Origin: Rutidosis leptorrhynchoides
Taxonomy: Eukaryota; Streptophyta; Magnoliopsida; Asterales; Asteraceae
Length of the DNA: 64,000 nucleotides
Assembly: GCF_046630445.1 (NCBI RefSeq)
Contig: NC_092339.1
Location: 74,779,501 to 74,843,500 of the forward strand
Reading direction: 5' to 3'
A program made the position numbers and the translations under genes. Below, one piece after another: positions 9,446-20,847 of the stretch (within the stretch, counting starts at the first letter, position 1; every line of letters starts with the position of its first letter). The notes beneath the pieces were generated by a model. It worked only from the letters and a program-made list of their open reading frames with translations, did not search any database and was not told where the DNA came from.

Positions 9446-11255
9446 TGAAATGCCCCGTCCTAATCCATCCGAACGAAGTCCATATCGATTATAAACGATT
9501 CACAATAGTTGGTTACATCGCGAGGTACTTGACCTCTATATGATACATTTTACAAACATTGCATTCGTTTTGAAAAGACAAACTTTCATTACATCGAAAC
9601 TTGACGGCATGCATACCACTTCTTAATATACCCAACTATAAATGACATAATAATATCCTTGATGAACTCAATAACTCGAATGCAACGTCTTTTGAAATAT
9701 GTCATGAATGACTCCAAGTAATATCTCTAAAATAAGCAAATGCACAGCGGAAGGTTTCTTTCGTACCTAAGAATAAACATGCTTTAAAGTGTCAACCAAA
9801 AGGTTGGTGAGTTCATTAGTTTATCATAACAATCATTTCCATTAATTTAATAGACCACAAGATTTTCATTTCTCATAAATATACGTCCCATGCATAGAGA
9901 CAAAAATATCATTCATATGGATTGAACACCTGGTAATCGACATTCACAATATGCATATAAGAATATCCCCATCATTCCGGGATCCTCCTTCGAACATGAT
10001 ATAAATTTCGAAGTACTAAAGCATCCGGTACTTTGGATGGGGCTTGTTGGGCCCGATAGATCTATCTTTAGAGTTCACGTCAATTAGGGTGTCTGTTCTC
10101 TAATTCTTAGATTACCAGACTTAATAAAAAGGGGCATATTCGATTTCGATAATTCAACCATAGAATGTAGTTTCACGTAATTGTGTCTATTTCGTAAATC
10201 ATTTATAAAACAGCGCATGTATTCTCAGTCCCAAAAATATATATTGCAAAATGATTTAAAAAGGGAGCAAATGAAACTCACCTAATGTATTTTGTAGTAA
10301 AAATACATATGACGACATTAGACAAACTGAACAATGCAGAGTTGGGCTCAGATTCACGAACCTATATCATTTGTATATTTATTAATATTCATAGTTGAAA
10401 TCGAACAATATATGTATAAATTTATTATATCTTTAATTTATATATTATGTATGTTTAATTTGTGTATATATTCATAATGATTAATATTTATATAGTTATA
10501 TTAATATATTCATATTTATATATATAACTGTTTAGTGTTATATTTAAAAATCAATAGTTTATTATATGTAAGTATTTATATAAATAATATTAATAGGTTA
10601 TATATATATAGTTATGTAAAATATTATTATAATTATAGTATACGTAATAAGTATATTTTATGCACAGAATATTTACTTGTTAAAAAAAATAGTTTTGATA
10701 ATAATAATGATTTATTAATAATAATAATAACTTTATTAATATTAATACGAATAATGATTTTGTTAATACTAGTACTTATAATAATAATAGAAATCTCATT
10801 AATAATGATATTATTAATAATCATATTACTTAATAATAATACTTATTTTGATATTAATATTAGTAATAACAATAATACTAATAATAATTAATATTGTAAC
10901 TAGGGTTATGATAGTAATAATAAAAGTAATTACTACTTACATTAGTAATAATAACAGCAATAACTAACATTCGTAATACTTAGTAAAAATAATAATTCAG
11001 ATACTTAATGATAATAATAATAATATCCTAATCATAATAATACATATATCAATATTAATAATACTAATAATAATATTTATAATAATAATTTGCATTATGT
11101 TCATAATAATGTTAACAATAATAATCATGATCATAATTATAATAATAATAATAATAATACATATGTTAATATCAATAATAATAAATAATGTTAATAATAT
11201 TAGTAATAATAACAATTATAACAATAATATTTAACACTAACAATAATAACAATCA

Positions 11256-11256
11256 C

Positions 11257-11322
<66 letters not shown>
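11256..11322. repeat. (AAT)n microsatellite
   Basis: Near-perfect AAT run in the left LARD-A2 LTR. In the element's own orientation it is an (ATT)n tail following the tRNA-like module. The matching tract in the right LTR (38401-38505) is longer. Confidence 0.95.
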
Positions 11323-11385
11323 CATAATAATAAATTTAAAAATGAAGACTACCTTAAAAGCTAGCTTGTAAGATTAAATGCCCAA

Positions 11386-11456
11386 AACGGGACTCGAACC
11401 CGCGACCTCCCGCTCATACGCAAATACGTTCAATGCTCTATCCATCTTAGCTTTTC
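11386..11456 (-). other. tRNA-like module in LARD-A2 left LTR
   Basis: On the minus strand an A-box-like aagctaagatgg (11453-11442) leads to a B-box ggttcgagtcc (11400-11390) inside a T-arm-like stem 'cgggttcgagtcccg'. Downstream come 'aaggtagt' and an (ATT)n tract, the same order as the plus-strand modules at 3016, 55062 and 58680. Confidence 0.6.
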
Positions 11457-11644
11457 TGTTTAATATCCCATCCTAAATCTATATAACCCATCTCTATTAC
11501 TCGGCCCAAATTGAAAGTCCAACAACCAAATACTTCGGCCCAACAACGAATAGCCCAATTCGATAATCTAATTTAAGAAAAACCCGGTTAAATTATGGAA
11601 GTCTAATTGCAGTTTGATGTTTAAATAAAAAAAAATTATTTTTG

Positions 11645-11709
11645 CAGCAAGCTGGGATTGAACCCGAAACCCCTCGTAAACTCAAAAACACTCCTAACCA
11701 ACGAGCCAC
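11645..11709 (-). other. Second tRNA-like module in LARD-A2 left LTR
   Basis: On the minus strand 'tggctcgttggttagg' (11708-11693) resembles a tRNA D-arm/A-box and 'cgggttcaatccc' resembles a T-arm/B-box (core at 11664-11655). They are spaced as in a tRNA and followed by 'gcaaaaat'. It lies about 190 bp upstream of the other module, so the LTR holds two tandem pol III-like promoters. Confidence 0.55.
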
Positions 11710-12599
11710 TTGTATTTTTTCTGATATAGTTTCCAACTATATTAATATAAACTGGTTTCTGTTCCCTTCCACCTTCTTCCTCAATTTGATTTAATCAAAG
11801 ATCAAACCCAGCTATTAAAAGATTACTTAGTTAATTTAGGATTATCAAACAATCTATAAACGTTCTATATGGGTCTTGTATAATCTGTAATCAAATAAAA
11901 AATAATAAAAAAAAAAACTGAAAAAGGCTGCATAGCAGCTCACGGTATTTTAAAAAAAAAAATTTAGTTTTTGAATTTTAATACGTAATAGCTTATGATT
12001 AAAACATAAAATAGTTTGTAAATTGTATATATAATCTATTGAGATCATCAATTTACCTTGAAACACAAACACGACTTCAAATTTCGCGATGAACGATTCG
12101 TTTGACTTTTTGAAACAAAACTTTGACTTCGAAATTCAAGCTTGATACAAAGAATTGAAAGCTGAGATTTTTCAGAAAGTTTGTTTGTAGGATTGCTAAC
12201 AAGATTGCACTCTTAGTTTTTTTTTTGAAATTGATTGGAGTTCAAGCTTATGAAGAATTGGAACAAATACAGGGGATAAACTATCTGTATCTTTAATTTC
12301 TGCTTAATTCACTAAAGAAAATATATATGGCAGTTTACAGTATTTGTGTTTTTGATATAGAGAGTGGAAAAGACAATTGAATTCTTCAGTATCAATCAGG
12401 ATCGAATATTTCATAGGTCGACAGAAATAATTAAATTAGACAACAAAAAAATTAAAAAATAAAAACTTGATAGCAATTGGTAACCACTCGTACTGTTAAT
12501 TGATATAGCTCTCAAACGATTTTTGTTTTGTGCCTGTGTCTTTGTTGACAAATTTACAGTCAGGAATTAAAAGTCTCAAAGATGATAAGGACTTTAAAC

Positions 12600-12957
12600 C
12601 AAGGTTGTAAAAAACGCTATTCGGGGATTAATCGGTCGGGACATTTGAAGGATTAATCGCCAATTCGGAGATTAATTGGGGATTAATCGGGTATTGACCA
12701 ATATTGACTTTTATAAATAAATATAATAAATATAAATATGTTAAAAATAACAGTTCCAAAAATGAATATTTTATTATATAATTTTTTTTGGCCGAATTAC
12801 TCCGTTTAATCCCGAATTAATCCCGTTTAATCGTGTTTGACTGAATTAATCGGTGTTGACCATTTTTTATAGCGAATTACATTAAACTTAATGGAAGTGT
12901 TAAATTTCCTTTTAATCACCGATTAATCGCCGTTTAATCTCGTTTTTTGCAACACTG
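12600..12957. mobile_element. hAT-type MITE with 8-bp TSD
   Basis: A 358-bp non-coding insert is flanked by perfect 8-bp duplications ctttaaac (12592-12599 and 12958-12965). The ends are inverted: caaggttgtaaaaaacg at the left and, reverse complemented, cagtgttgcaaaaaacg at the right. An 8-bp TSD and TIRs opening CA..GTTG are hAT hallmarks. The inside is built from many short 'gattaatcg' motifs in both orientations, giving extensive self-complementarity. Confidence 0.88.
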
Positions 12958-14955
12958 CTTTAAACAGAATAAAGCTTTATTTTTGTTGTTTAATAAAAAA
13001 AATTAATTTAATAATAGTACTTTTATTAATAATAAATAATAATACTGAATTTTATTAATAACAATAACATAATAATTATCCTAAAAATAACAATTTTTAA
13101 GAATAATGACACTAATAGTTATAATAATGCTCATAATGATTTTATCAATAATAATATTAATAAGTTGTATTATTTTTATGTTAATACTAATAATAATTAT
13201 TTTAATATATGATAATAATTATTCTTGGTAATTTAAATGATATTATTAATAATTTAATGGTTAAAGTTAATAGTAATAATACTGAAGATATAAATAAATC
13301 ACATGTTTCTATAGTAATATTAATATTACTTGTACATATCATATTTCATATATTTATATATATTTTATACCCAAAAATAATAATACAAATATTAATGTTA
13401 ATATTAATAATTACAATGAAAGTAATATTATTAATATAATATTTATGTTTTAACTTGTAATTACATTCAATATAAAAATATTACAATTTATTATTTATGT
13501 AATATTTACTAATCATGAAATAACATATTTTTAATATTTAACATTTATATGTTTTATTATATTAGAAAATACATATAATTATCAATTATGGAAATCTTAT
13601 TCATATATATAACTATTTCAACAACCTTATTATCTTTGTATATTATTTTACTTATTTATTATTATTTATTATATTTACCTACATTTATATAATTATAATT
13701 ATTTAATTGCAACCCAATGGTTCGTGATTCGTCGGTAAAAGTCAAAGGTCAAATGGTTTCATGTAAGCAGTTCACAAATTTTGAGATTCAATATTACAGA
13801 CTTTGCTTATCGTATCGAAATCTTATAAAGTTTAAGTTTAAATTTGGTTGAAAATTTCCGGGTCGTCACAGTACCTACCTGTTAAAGAAATTTCGTCCCG
13901 AAATTTGGTTAGAATGGTCATGACTGACAATAAATATGTTTTCATGAATCATATGAGTTGATGAATAGGATTTTATCCATACTGAGTAATATAGATAAGA
14001 CAATTCGATTACTCGAATAGTACGAATGAAGCTATCACTAAATAGTGAAATGAGAAAGACAAGTTTCATCATAACTTTTGACTAGTCATGGTTGAATTTA
14101 AAAAAATAGGGTGCTTCTTAACTTTTGACGTTGTCTTGGTTGAATTCCGGAATTCAAGGGATTTAAAGAAAATCTTCGAAATTTAAAGGATTTGATTCTT
14201 CGGCGAGTAAGGAAAATTAAGATCTCTAAAATTAAATACGGTGATCCGCCTCGATTACTCTGTCTGATATTTCCATTATAAATTAAGCTCTTCCGTTCCC
14301 TTATTCTCACCATTTCTATAAAATCCCCAAATTCAAAAGATTATGAAAATGCTTAATCCAATTCTAATCCTTGTCCTTATTCTTACTATCGCAACAATTA
14401 TTCTTCTTTTCCAATTTCCACCAGAGGAATCTGCTTACTTCTATTTTGCCCTTGGGGTTATAGTACTTATAATTCTTCAGTGTCTTTATGTTGCGATAAA
14501 CATTGATATACACGGTTTGTAATTTAGGTGTTGTTATCGGGCTTTATATCTTTCCTTACATTTCAATGTCCCTATTTCTGTTTCCTATAATCATTGTCAT
14601 CCACAGTTAATACTCCTTCCTATTTGTGGCGATTTATACTCCAAATTTCTATTTCTTTTGGAGTTTTGTCCCTTCGTTTCTTCTTTTTATTATTGGACAT
14701 CTCTTGTAATGGTCTAGAATTTGTATATTTAAATTTTAAAATGAACAAAGTTAATGTTCTAAGAAGGAAACAGTAATAGCACAATTTAACTTGTCAAATT
14801 ACCAGAATTCAAGGAAAGATAGGACTATCAAGAAAGATATGTTCTTGATATGTTTATAGATTAGACAGAATGTAAGAGTCGTGTAACATGGCACATGATG
14901 ACGTTATGATCTGTGAATCATCACGTTCCATTTAGAAACTCAGCATGACTTACTG

Positions 14956-14990
14956 TAATATAATCACGTCGATCAAGTGTCATTATATTA
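14956..14990. repeat. Conserved imperfect hairpin (LARD-A2 copy)
   Basis: The arms taatataat and attatatta flank a 'gatc'-centred loop. The same structure lies at 44764-44798 and 62656-62690 in the sister elements. Confidence 0.65.
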
Positions 14991-15444
14991 TACTAACTCA
15001 TGCATCAGTTCCCAACACTACTTCAAAAACATTCATATTTTAAATTTGAAGGTTCGTAGAATATAGAAACTAAAATAGTTTTCTTTTATGATATAATACG
15101 GATAGCGCAGAGAGATAATTAATATCGGACGAGAATATTTATGAAGATATCTTCAGAAATATTGAGGATATTAATAAAGAAAGGTACGATGATATCTTAG
15201 GATTTCAGAATCAACTTATGATGAAGAAATCCATTCACGATGATTTAGAGTGGTTAAGGAGTAAGGTATTCGCTAAATATTTCATTAGAAACAGAATCAA
15301 CTGGATTCTTTATGTACAAGTTCAGTCCTTGTAATTTGTTCAGAGTCTCCTTCATGGTTTGCTCAATCCGGTTTCCAGTTCCAACTTTTCTGAGCCTTGC
15401 CAATATACTATTCTTTATCTTTATACCTTCGACGGTTAAGGTCG

Positions 15445-15500
15445 TGTACAGTTTTTGCTGCTGTATTCAGCTTGTACAGTTTTTGCTGCTGTATTCAGCT
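15445..15500. repeat. 28-bp tandem duplication
   Basis: Two perfect head-to-tail copies (15445-15472 and 15473-15500) beginning tgtacagtttttgctgctg. They sit exactly at the junction between LARD-A2 interior and the inserted gag-protease fragment. Confidence 0.85.
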
Positions 15501-16071
15501 TTTTCAGAATTTGTCGCACTTCTACTCAGCCTGTGATCCAAAAAGATAAGCCCGCCCAATCAAGGAATGATAATACACGCAAGCCACCAACCGGGAATAA
15601 CAAGAGCATAAAAACTTCTTACAAGAATGGTGGATGTTTCATATGTGATGGACCGCATAGAGCCCGAGATTGTCCGAAGAAAACTAGCCTTCATGCTATG
15701 GAAGCTCAAAAGGCGGGTTGTCAGGATGAGGAAGTGTGCATGGACCAATGCAAATACTCAACGCTATCAAGGCCAAGGTGGAGGTACCCAAAGTAATGAC
15801 TAAAGGACTCAAATTCGTGGAAGTTTATGTTCGAGAAAACTGAGTACGAGCTTTGGTAGATACGGGAGCTACTCATAACTTTGTCTCCACCGAGGAAGCT
15901 AAGAGTTTGGGGATTAAAGGGATAAAGGAGGGTGAAATGATGAAGATGGTGAACGCGAATGCTAAACCGATTAGTGGGGTGGCTAAAGATGTGCAAGTGA
16001 ACAGAGTATTGATTTGTAGACTGGGTGGTTTTCAAAATTTCAGTGTGGAAGATCATAATTCTAAGAGATAA
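15501..16071 (+). pseudogene. Ty3/Gypsy gag-protease fragment captured antisense in LARD-A2
   Basis: One frame (15501-15796) carries the end of a gag with a zinc knuckle CFICDGPHRARDC (CX2CX3HX4C). A second frame, opening near 15750 and interrupted by a stop at about 15840, gives 'ILNAIKAKVEVPKV' and then a retropepsin start with an intact active site 'ALVDTGATHNFVS' (from about 15850). It ends at 16071. Around it the sequence returns to LARD interior similar to LARD-C at about 62040-62120, so this looks like an insertion or template-switch capture from an autonomous Ty3 element. It lies opposite to the LARD's own direction. A frameshift and a stop make it non-functional. Confidence 0.75.
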
Positions 16072-16965
16072 GGATTATATGTATACTTATAACTGTTGAT
16101 GTAAACATGCTACGAGATTTCAAAATACTGATTGCTAATTCTCAGGAATTGGTATGTCAATTCTTGTTATAAGATGCGGATGAGTATAAGATAAGACTTC
16201 AATAGATAAATATATTGATTTATCGGAGAGTTTTAATCCAAGAATACTGAAGTTGCTGGTACGTTTACTGCTGATGGGGTAGAACACAAAAGCTTCCCCG
16301 GTAATGATGATGAAAAGGCAATCGTATAAATCTAGGTTATAATAAAGTTGTTTTCGAACGAAAATTTGAAGTTGATCTGCTGGAGCTGTGACAAAATTGG
16401 CCAATTTGAAAAGGAATTGCAAAGTTATATTCGGTAATAACAACACCAAAGGAGCTAGCACAGATACGTGTTAAACGTTACTCATGTTCCGAGTGTTTTC
16501 AAGTGCATAACTATATGCATCAATCTTTTCTTTCGTAGATGAAGTACGGTTGATTCATCCTCTCGATTAAGGTGTTTTCAAGAATCATGAAAGGTTTGAA
16601 CGCAGATTGTAATCATCAAATTACAAATGAGGTTTAAGATGAAATCAAGTTTACAAAGAATGTTTAAGATGAAATCAAGTGGCAAACTTGAAGAATTGTT
16701 TAGTTTCATATGTTATAATCAATATTTTAATTTATTTTAATTGTCCACTGTTGATAGTCCATAATTCAAAGTCCACAGTTAGCAATTCAATAATTCATAT
16801 ATAGTTTAATATATACTATTCAAATTGATTAATACGTATCGTGACCCGTGTACATGTCTCAGACTCGATCACAACTCAAAGTATATATATATTATTATAG
16901 AATAAACCTCAACCCTGTATAGCGAACTCGAGCATTACAACATATAGAGTGTCTATGGTTATTCC

Positions 16966-16969
<4 letters not shown>

Positions 16970-17056
<87 letters not shown>
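16970..17056. repeat. (AT)n microsatellite
   Basis: Uninterrupted AT run of about 87 bp inside LARD-A2. The sister elements have only short AT runs at the corresponding place (43559-43568, 61342-61352). Confidence 0.95.
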
Positions 17057-17059
<3 letters not shown>

Positions 17060-17479
17060 GATATGATATGTCAAAACTTTGTATACGTGTCCCGATATTT
17101 AATGTGCGTAAAATAAATAACAGAAATTAATTGACGATAAATAAAATTGCGGGAATATAAATTGTGATAATTAAATTGCGATAAATAAAATATAACCAGT
17201 TAGCTAGGAACAGTTAGCGTGGATTCTTAACAAAATTCTTCATAATTAATTTGTTTGTTTCTAATAAATTTTATTTTGTCCAATGTTTTCTTCATTATGC
17301 CACTTGTTGGATTCTGAGAAGTCAAAATCCAAATATGAAATTGAATAAAAATGGTTATTCTGTGGTGAACGGATTCGTATATCTGTGGATGTAGATGGGA
17401 TAGTAACTGACTGTTGAATCAGATTCGAAGAATGTACTGTGTAACTGATTAATGTGCAATCTAAATATTCCTTGGGTAT

Positions 17480-17495
17480 TACCTACCCGTTAAAA
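17480..17495 (-). promoter_or_regulatory. Internal (central) PPT-like tract of LARD-A2
   Basis: The minus strand reads ttttaacgggtaggta, almost the same as the 3' PPT. Matching internal copies exist in LARD-B (43044) and LARD-C (60899) at the same relative place. Confidence 0.5.
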
Positions 17496-17816
17496 TATTT
17501 TCACCATTAATAGTTTGTACGAAAGAATTTTTAATTACAATCTTTATGAAAATATATACATATATATTTTCTTCAGATGCAATCATGGATTTAATGAGTT
17601 AACATGATATTAATCTCATTTGCTTTTCGGTTTGAGCTAAAATAAGTAATCTCTAAAACTTTTAGAAACCACATATTCTTCGCAGAATATTTCTTCAATG
17701 AAGTTATGGATCAATACTTCATCGTTAACTATTAGGAATCACATATTCTTCACAGAATATTAATGAAGTTATGGATCAATACTTCATCGCTCATTGTTGT
17801 TGGTACTCCTTGGTAT

Positions 17817-18353
17817 CTATGGTGCGTAAGATGTTGATGTTTGTGGGAAAGATTGTGATGTTGAGGTGTGGAATGCGGATATGGTTGTTGGTGGTACCGG
17901 TGCTGTCGGTACTGATGTTGGTGGTACTGTTGGTGTTGTTGATGTTGCTGAAACTGGTACGTTTTGCACCACATTCTTCAAATTTATTACTCGGGTGCGA
18001 AGTTCGTTGACTTCTTCCATTACTCTAGGATGATTGTTTGTCGGAACGAGCGGATGAATAAGGCTTAGAATTGTGGTTAGAATATAATCGTGTCGAGCTA
18101 CTCTGGAAATGAGAGAGAAGGTGGTATTACGAACAGATTCGCCGATAAGTGATTCAGGTTTTTCGTCAAGAGGTGAATTCGGTTGGTGGAAAGGATCACC
18201 TTCTTCGCGTCTCCATTGGTTAAGTCGACTACTAACCCATCAAATCAATTGGGGATGGATAATTGGCTGATTCATTCTGGTGATACTGCTTTCGGAGCTT
18301 GAGTGGGACTCCATGTCGAAATCCGAGGGACTTGAACTAGTGGTGAGTTCCAT
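17817..18353 (-). pseudogene. LARD-A2 coiled-coil gag-like ORF, degenerate
   Basis: On the minus strand an ATG at 18353 starts a serine-rich acidic head ('SSSPSDFDMESHSSSESS'). It stops at 18240, and the reading continues in another frame. The last part (18020-17817) has the heptad-rich 'MEEVNELRTRVINLKNVV' followed by a Thr/Pro/Ser-rich tail. It is clearly the same protein as the LARD-B ORF at 42184-42630, broken by indels. It lacks any zinc knuckle, protease or RT. The likely origin is the N-terminal part of a Ty3-type gag. Confidence 0.7.
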
Positions 18354-19257
18354 TTCGCACGATTGAATAAGGAATTTTTTTGATAAGAAATAATTTTCGA
18401 ATATCGAATGATATTCTAATTTCATAGAATTCCTATACATAGTACAGAAGATCCCGTAAATTACGGAGGAAATTAAGGAAACGTGTCAGATAAAGTCTAC
18501 AGTAACTGATACGCTAAGATATGGATTAGCAGATACGCTAAGATATGAATTTGTCTATACACTATTCATGCAATCAATGCAGTAAGATGTGTCTAGACTA
18601 AGAATGATAAGCAGATAATTTTCGACAAGGAATGATAAGCAAAACTTTTTGACATGCAGACCAGGTTCAAGTCCAGACTTACTAATATAACCTAACAACT
18701 ACTAGGTCGAAGTCCAGATTCATTAATGCATCCTAACAACTCCTAGTTAGATACACTAATGCAAGACCTGGTTCGCTACGACCACTGATAATGCTAAAAA
18801 CGAACACATAATTCATAGCATTATTCCTCAAGAAAGACAAGCTTTTAGTTGCAATTGTTCTATTTACAAGTGATATTCGTTTAAATATTAAAAGGTGAAG
18901 ACAAAAGGCAGATTCGACGATTTAAAGACGCAAACGACCAAAAAGCTCAAAAGTACAAAGTACGATCCAAGAGGTTCAATTTATTGATGAGATGCTTCTA
19001 GAAATGACAAAAGTACAAGTTGCAAAACGAAAAGTACAAGATATTAAATTGTACGCAAGGACGTTCGAAAATCCGGAACCGGGACCTAAGTCAACTTTCA
19101 ATGCATGACGCAACGGAGCGAAAATTACAAGTCAACTATGCATATAAATATAATATAATATATAAATAATTCTTAAAATTATATATATATTATATTTATT
19201 TATTAAAAAATCCGTCGGCAAGCTAGGAGCCAAACTTGGATGAGCTGTAATCCACTA

Positions 19258-19305
19258 CTCCGCGATCCCGGAGATGTGAAGGAGAAACCCTTCGAGATCG
19301 CGGAG
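19258..19305. repeat. Stem-loop with GATC-centred arms in the 5' LTR
   Basis: Arm ctccgcgatcccggag (19258-19273) and arm cttcgagatcgcggag (19290-19305) are near-perfect reverse complements separated by 16 nt. They sit about 24 bp upstream of the TATA box. Variants of the motif recur at 21136, 21168, 30159, 30190, 34947 and 34979. Confidence 0.75.
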
Positions 19306-19328
19306 CACACCAAAACTGAAATGGGGCC

Positions 19329-19336
19329 TATAAAAG
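19329..19336 (+). promoter_or_regulatory. TATA box of the 5' LTR
   Basis: tataaaag within 'gcctataaaaggc', in the U3 part of the LTR. A pyrimidine-rich start region follows about 30 bp downstream ('ttttacacttc'). Confidence 0.7.
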
Positions 19337-19388
19337 GCAACGCATTCGATCGATATTTTACACTTCTTTTTCTTTTCATCATACGTAA

Positions 19389-19390
<2 letters not shown>

Positions 19391-19472
<82 letters not shown>
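19391..19472. repeat. (AT)n microsatellite in 5' LTR
   Basis: About 82 bp of AT repeats. The 3' LTR copy (35080-35223) is about 140 bp, so the tract has changed length since insertion. Confidence 0.95.
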
Positions 19473-19478
<6 letters not shown>

Positions 19479-20829
19479 TTTAATTTTTATTTTAATTTTA
19501 ATTCTAATAATAAGGGTATGTTAGCGAATGTTGTAAGGGTGTAAGTCGAAATTCTGTCCGTGTAACGCTACGCTATTTTTAATCACTGTAAGTTATGGCT
19601 AATGTTTTTTTTAATTTAATGTCTCGTAGCTAAGTTATTATTATGCTTATTTAAGACGAAGTAATCATGATGTTGGGCTAAAAATATTAAGATTAGGTAA
19701 TTGGGCTTTGTACCATAATTGGAGTTTGGACAAAAGAACGACACTTGTGGAAATTAGACTATGGGCTATTAATGGGCTTTATATTAACTAAATGATACCT
19801 CGCTAATTTAATATATAGACTTATAATTTGACGTATTTATATATAACCACATACACTTGACTGGGCACGGTAGGCGGGATATCTATAAATACCAATAATT
19901 GTTCATTTTACCGGACACGGAACTGGATTAATAGTTAGTAGACTTGTTGAAACAGGGGTGGATTACATTCAAGGGTAATTGGTGTAATGGTTAACAAAGT
20001 AGTAAAACTTTGTTTACAGGCAGTCGATAACCTGATGTATTCATTAAACAAAGTATTAAAACCTTGTTACAATTCGAATCCCCAATTAGTTGGAATATTT
20101 GACTTCGGGAATAAGAATAATTTGGCGAAGACTTCCGCATTTTATGATTATGACTGATGAACTATTATGGACAAATCCATATGGACATATTGAATAATCC
20201 AGGACAAAGAACAATTAACCCATGGGAATAAACTAAAAATCAACACGTCAAACATCATGATTATGGAAGTTTAAATAAGCATAATTCTTTTATTTCATAT
20301 TTAATTGCACTTTTAATTATCGCACTTTTATTTATTGTCATTGTATTTAATTGCACTTTTAATTATCGTACTCTTTAATTATCGCAATTTTATTTTATCG
20401 TACTTTTATTTATCGCAATTTCATTATCGTTATTTACTTTACGCTTTAAATTAAGTTATATTTATTTTTAATATTTTACATTAGGTTTTAACTGCGACTA
20501 AAGTTTTAAAAATCGACAAACCGGTCATTAAACGGTAAAAACCCCCTTTTATAATAATAATATCACTTATATATATTTGTATTTTTATAAATTTAAAACT
20601 AATATAGCGTTAAGCTTGTTTAAAAGTTTTCCTGTGGAACGAACCGGACTTACTAAAAACTACACTACTGTACGATTAGGTACACTGCCTATAAGTGTTG
20701 TAGCAAGGTTTAGGTATATCCATTCTATAAATAAATAAATATCTTGTGTAAAATTGTATCGTATTTTATAGTATTTCGTTGTAAAAATAATACTATTTCC
20801 TAGTACACCTCGCACACATCAAGTATTTT

Positions 20830-20847
20830 TGGCGCCGCTGCCGGGGA
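20830..20847 (+). promoter_or_regulatory. Primer-binding site (tRNA-Asp type)
   Basis: tggcgccgctgccgggga starts 9 bp after the 5' LTR. This is the PBS type described for Athila elements, complementary to the 3' end of tRNA-Asp. Confidence 0.8.

Larger units (their letters stand above)
9446..13870 (-). mobile_element. LARD-A2 left LTR (its 3' LTR, minus strand, about 4.4 kb)
   Basis: On the plus strand it starts tgaaatgccccgtcc and ends ...ggtcgtcaca, so in its own orientation it runs tgtgacgacc...tttca (TG...CA). The left target site would be gctag (9441-9445). The other LTR copy begins at 36589 with the same sequence. It contains two minus-strand tRNA-like modules, an (AAT)n tract and a hAT-type MITE. 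Open frames in its AT-rich parts are meaningless. Confidence 0.85.
13871..18780 (-). mobile_element. LARD-A2 internal region (minus strand)
   Basis: Reading right to left, the interior starts with the PBS-adjacent sequence also found in LARD-B and LARD-C ('gaaccaggtcttgcatta'). It then carries the coiled-coil ORF remnant, an internal PPT-like tract, an (AT)n run, and a foreign gag-protease fragment on the opposite strand. It ends with the hairpin 'gaaatttcgtcccgaaattt' (about 13889-13908) and a PPT beside the LTR. The PBS itself is now at 36575, displaced by the Athila-like insertion. There are no pol domains on the minus strand. Confidence 0.82.
18786..20821 (+). mobile_element. 5' LTR of the Athila-like element (2036 bp)
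   Basis: TG...CA LTR, matching 34475-36568 except for scattered substitutions and a shorter (AT)n tract. It contains a stem-loop, a TATA box and the AT microsatellite in the likely transcribed leader. The 94-residue ORF across it (19240-19524) is caused by the AT run and is not a gene. Confidence 0.95.

Noticed and set aside
11386..11456. Genuine tRNA gene
   Set aside because: Box motifs and a T-arm-like stem are present, but no complete acceptor stem or anticodon arm is apparent by eye, and the same module sits inside several LTR copies.
19240..19524. 94-aa frame with an Ile-Tyr repeat (also 34929-35228 and 56022-56225)
   Set aside because: Produced by translation of (AT)n microsatellites in LTRs.
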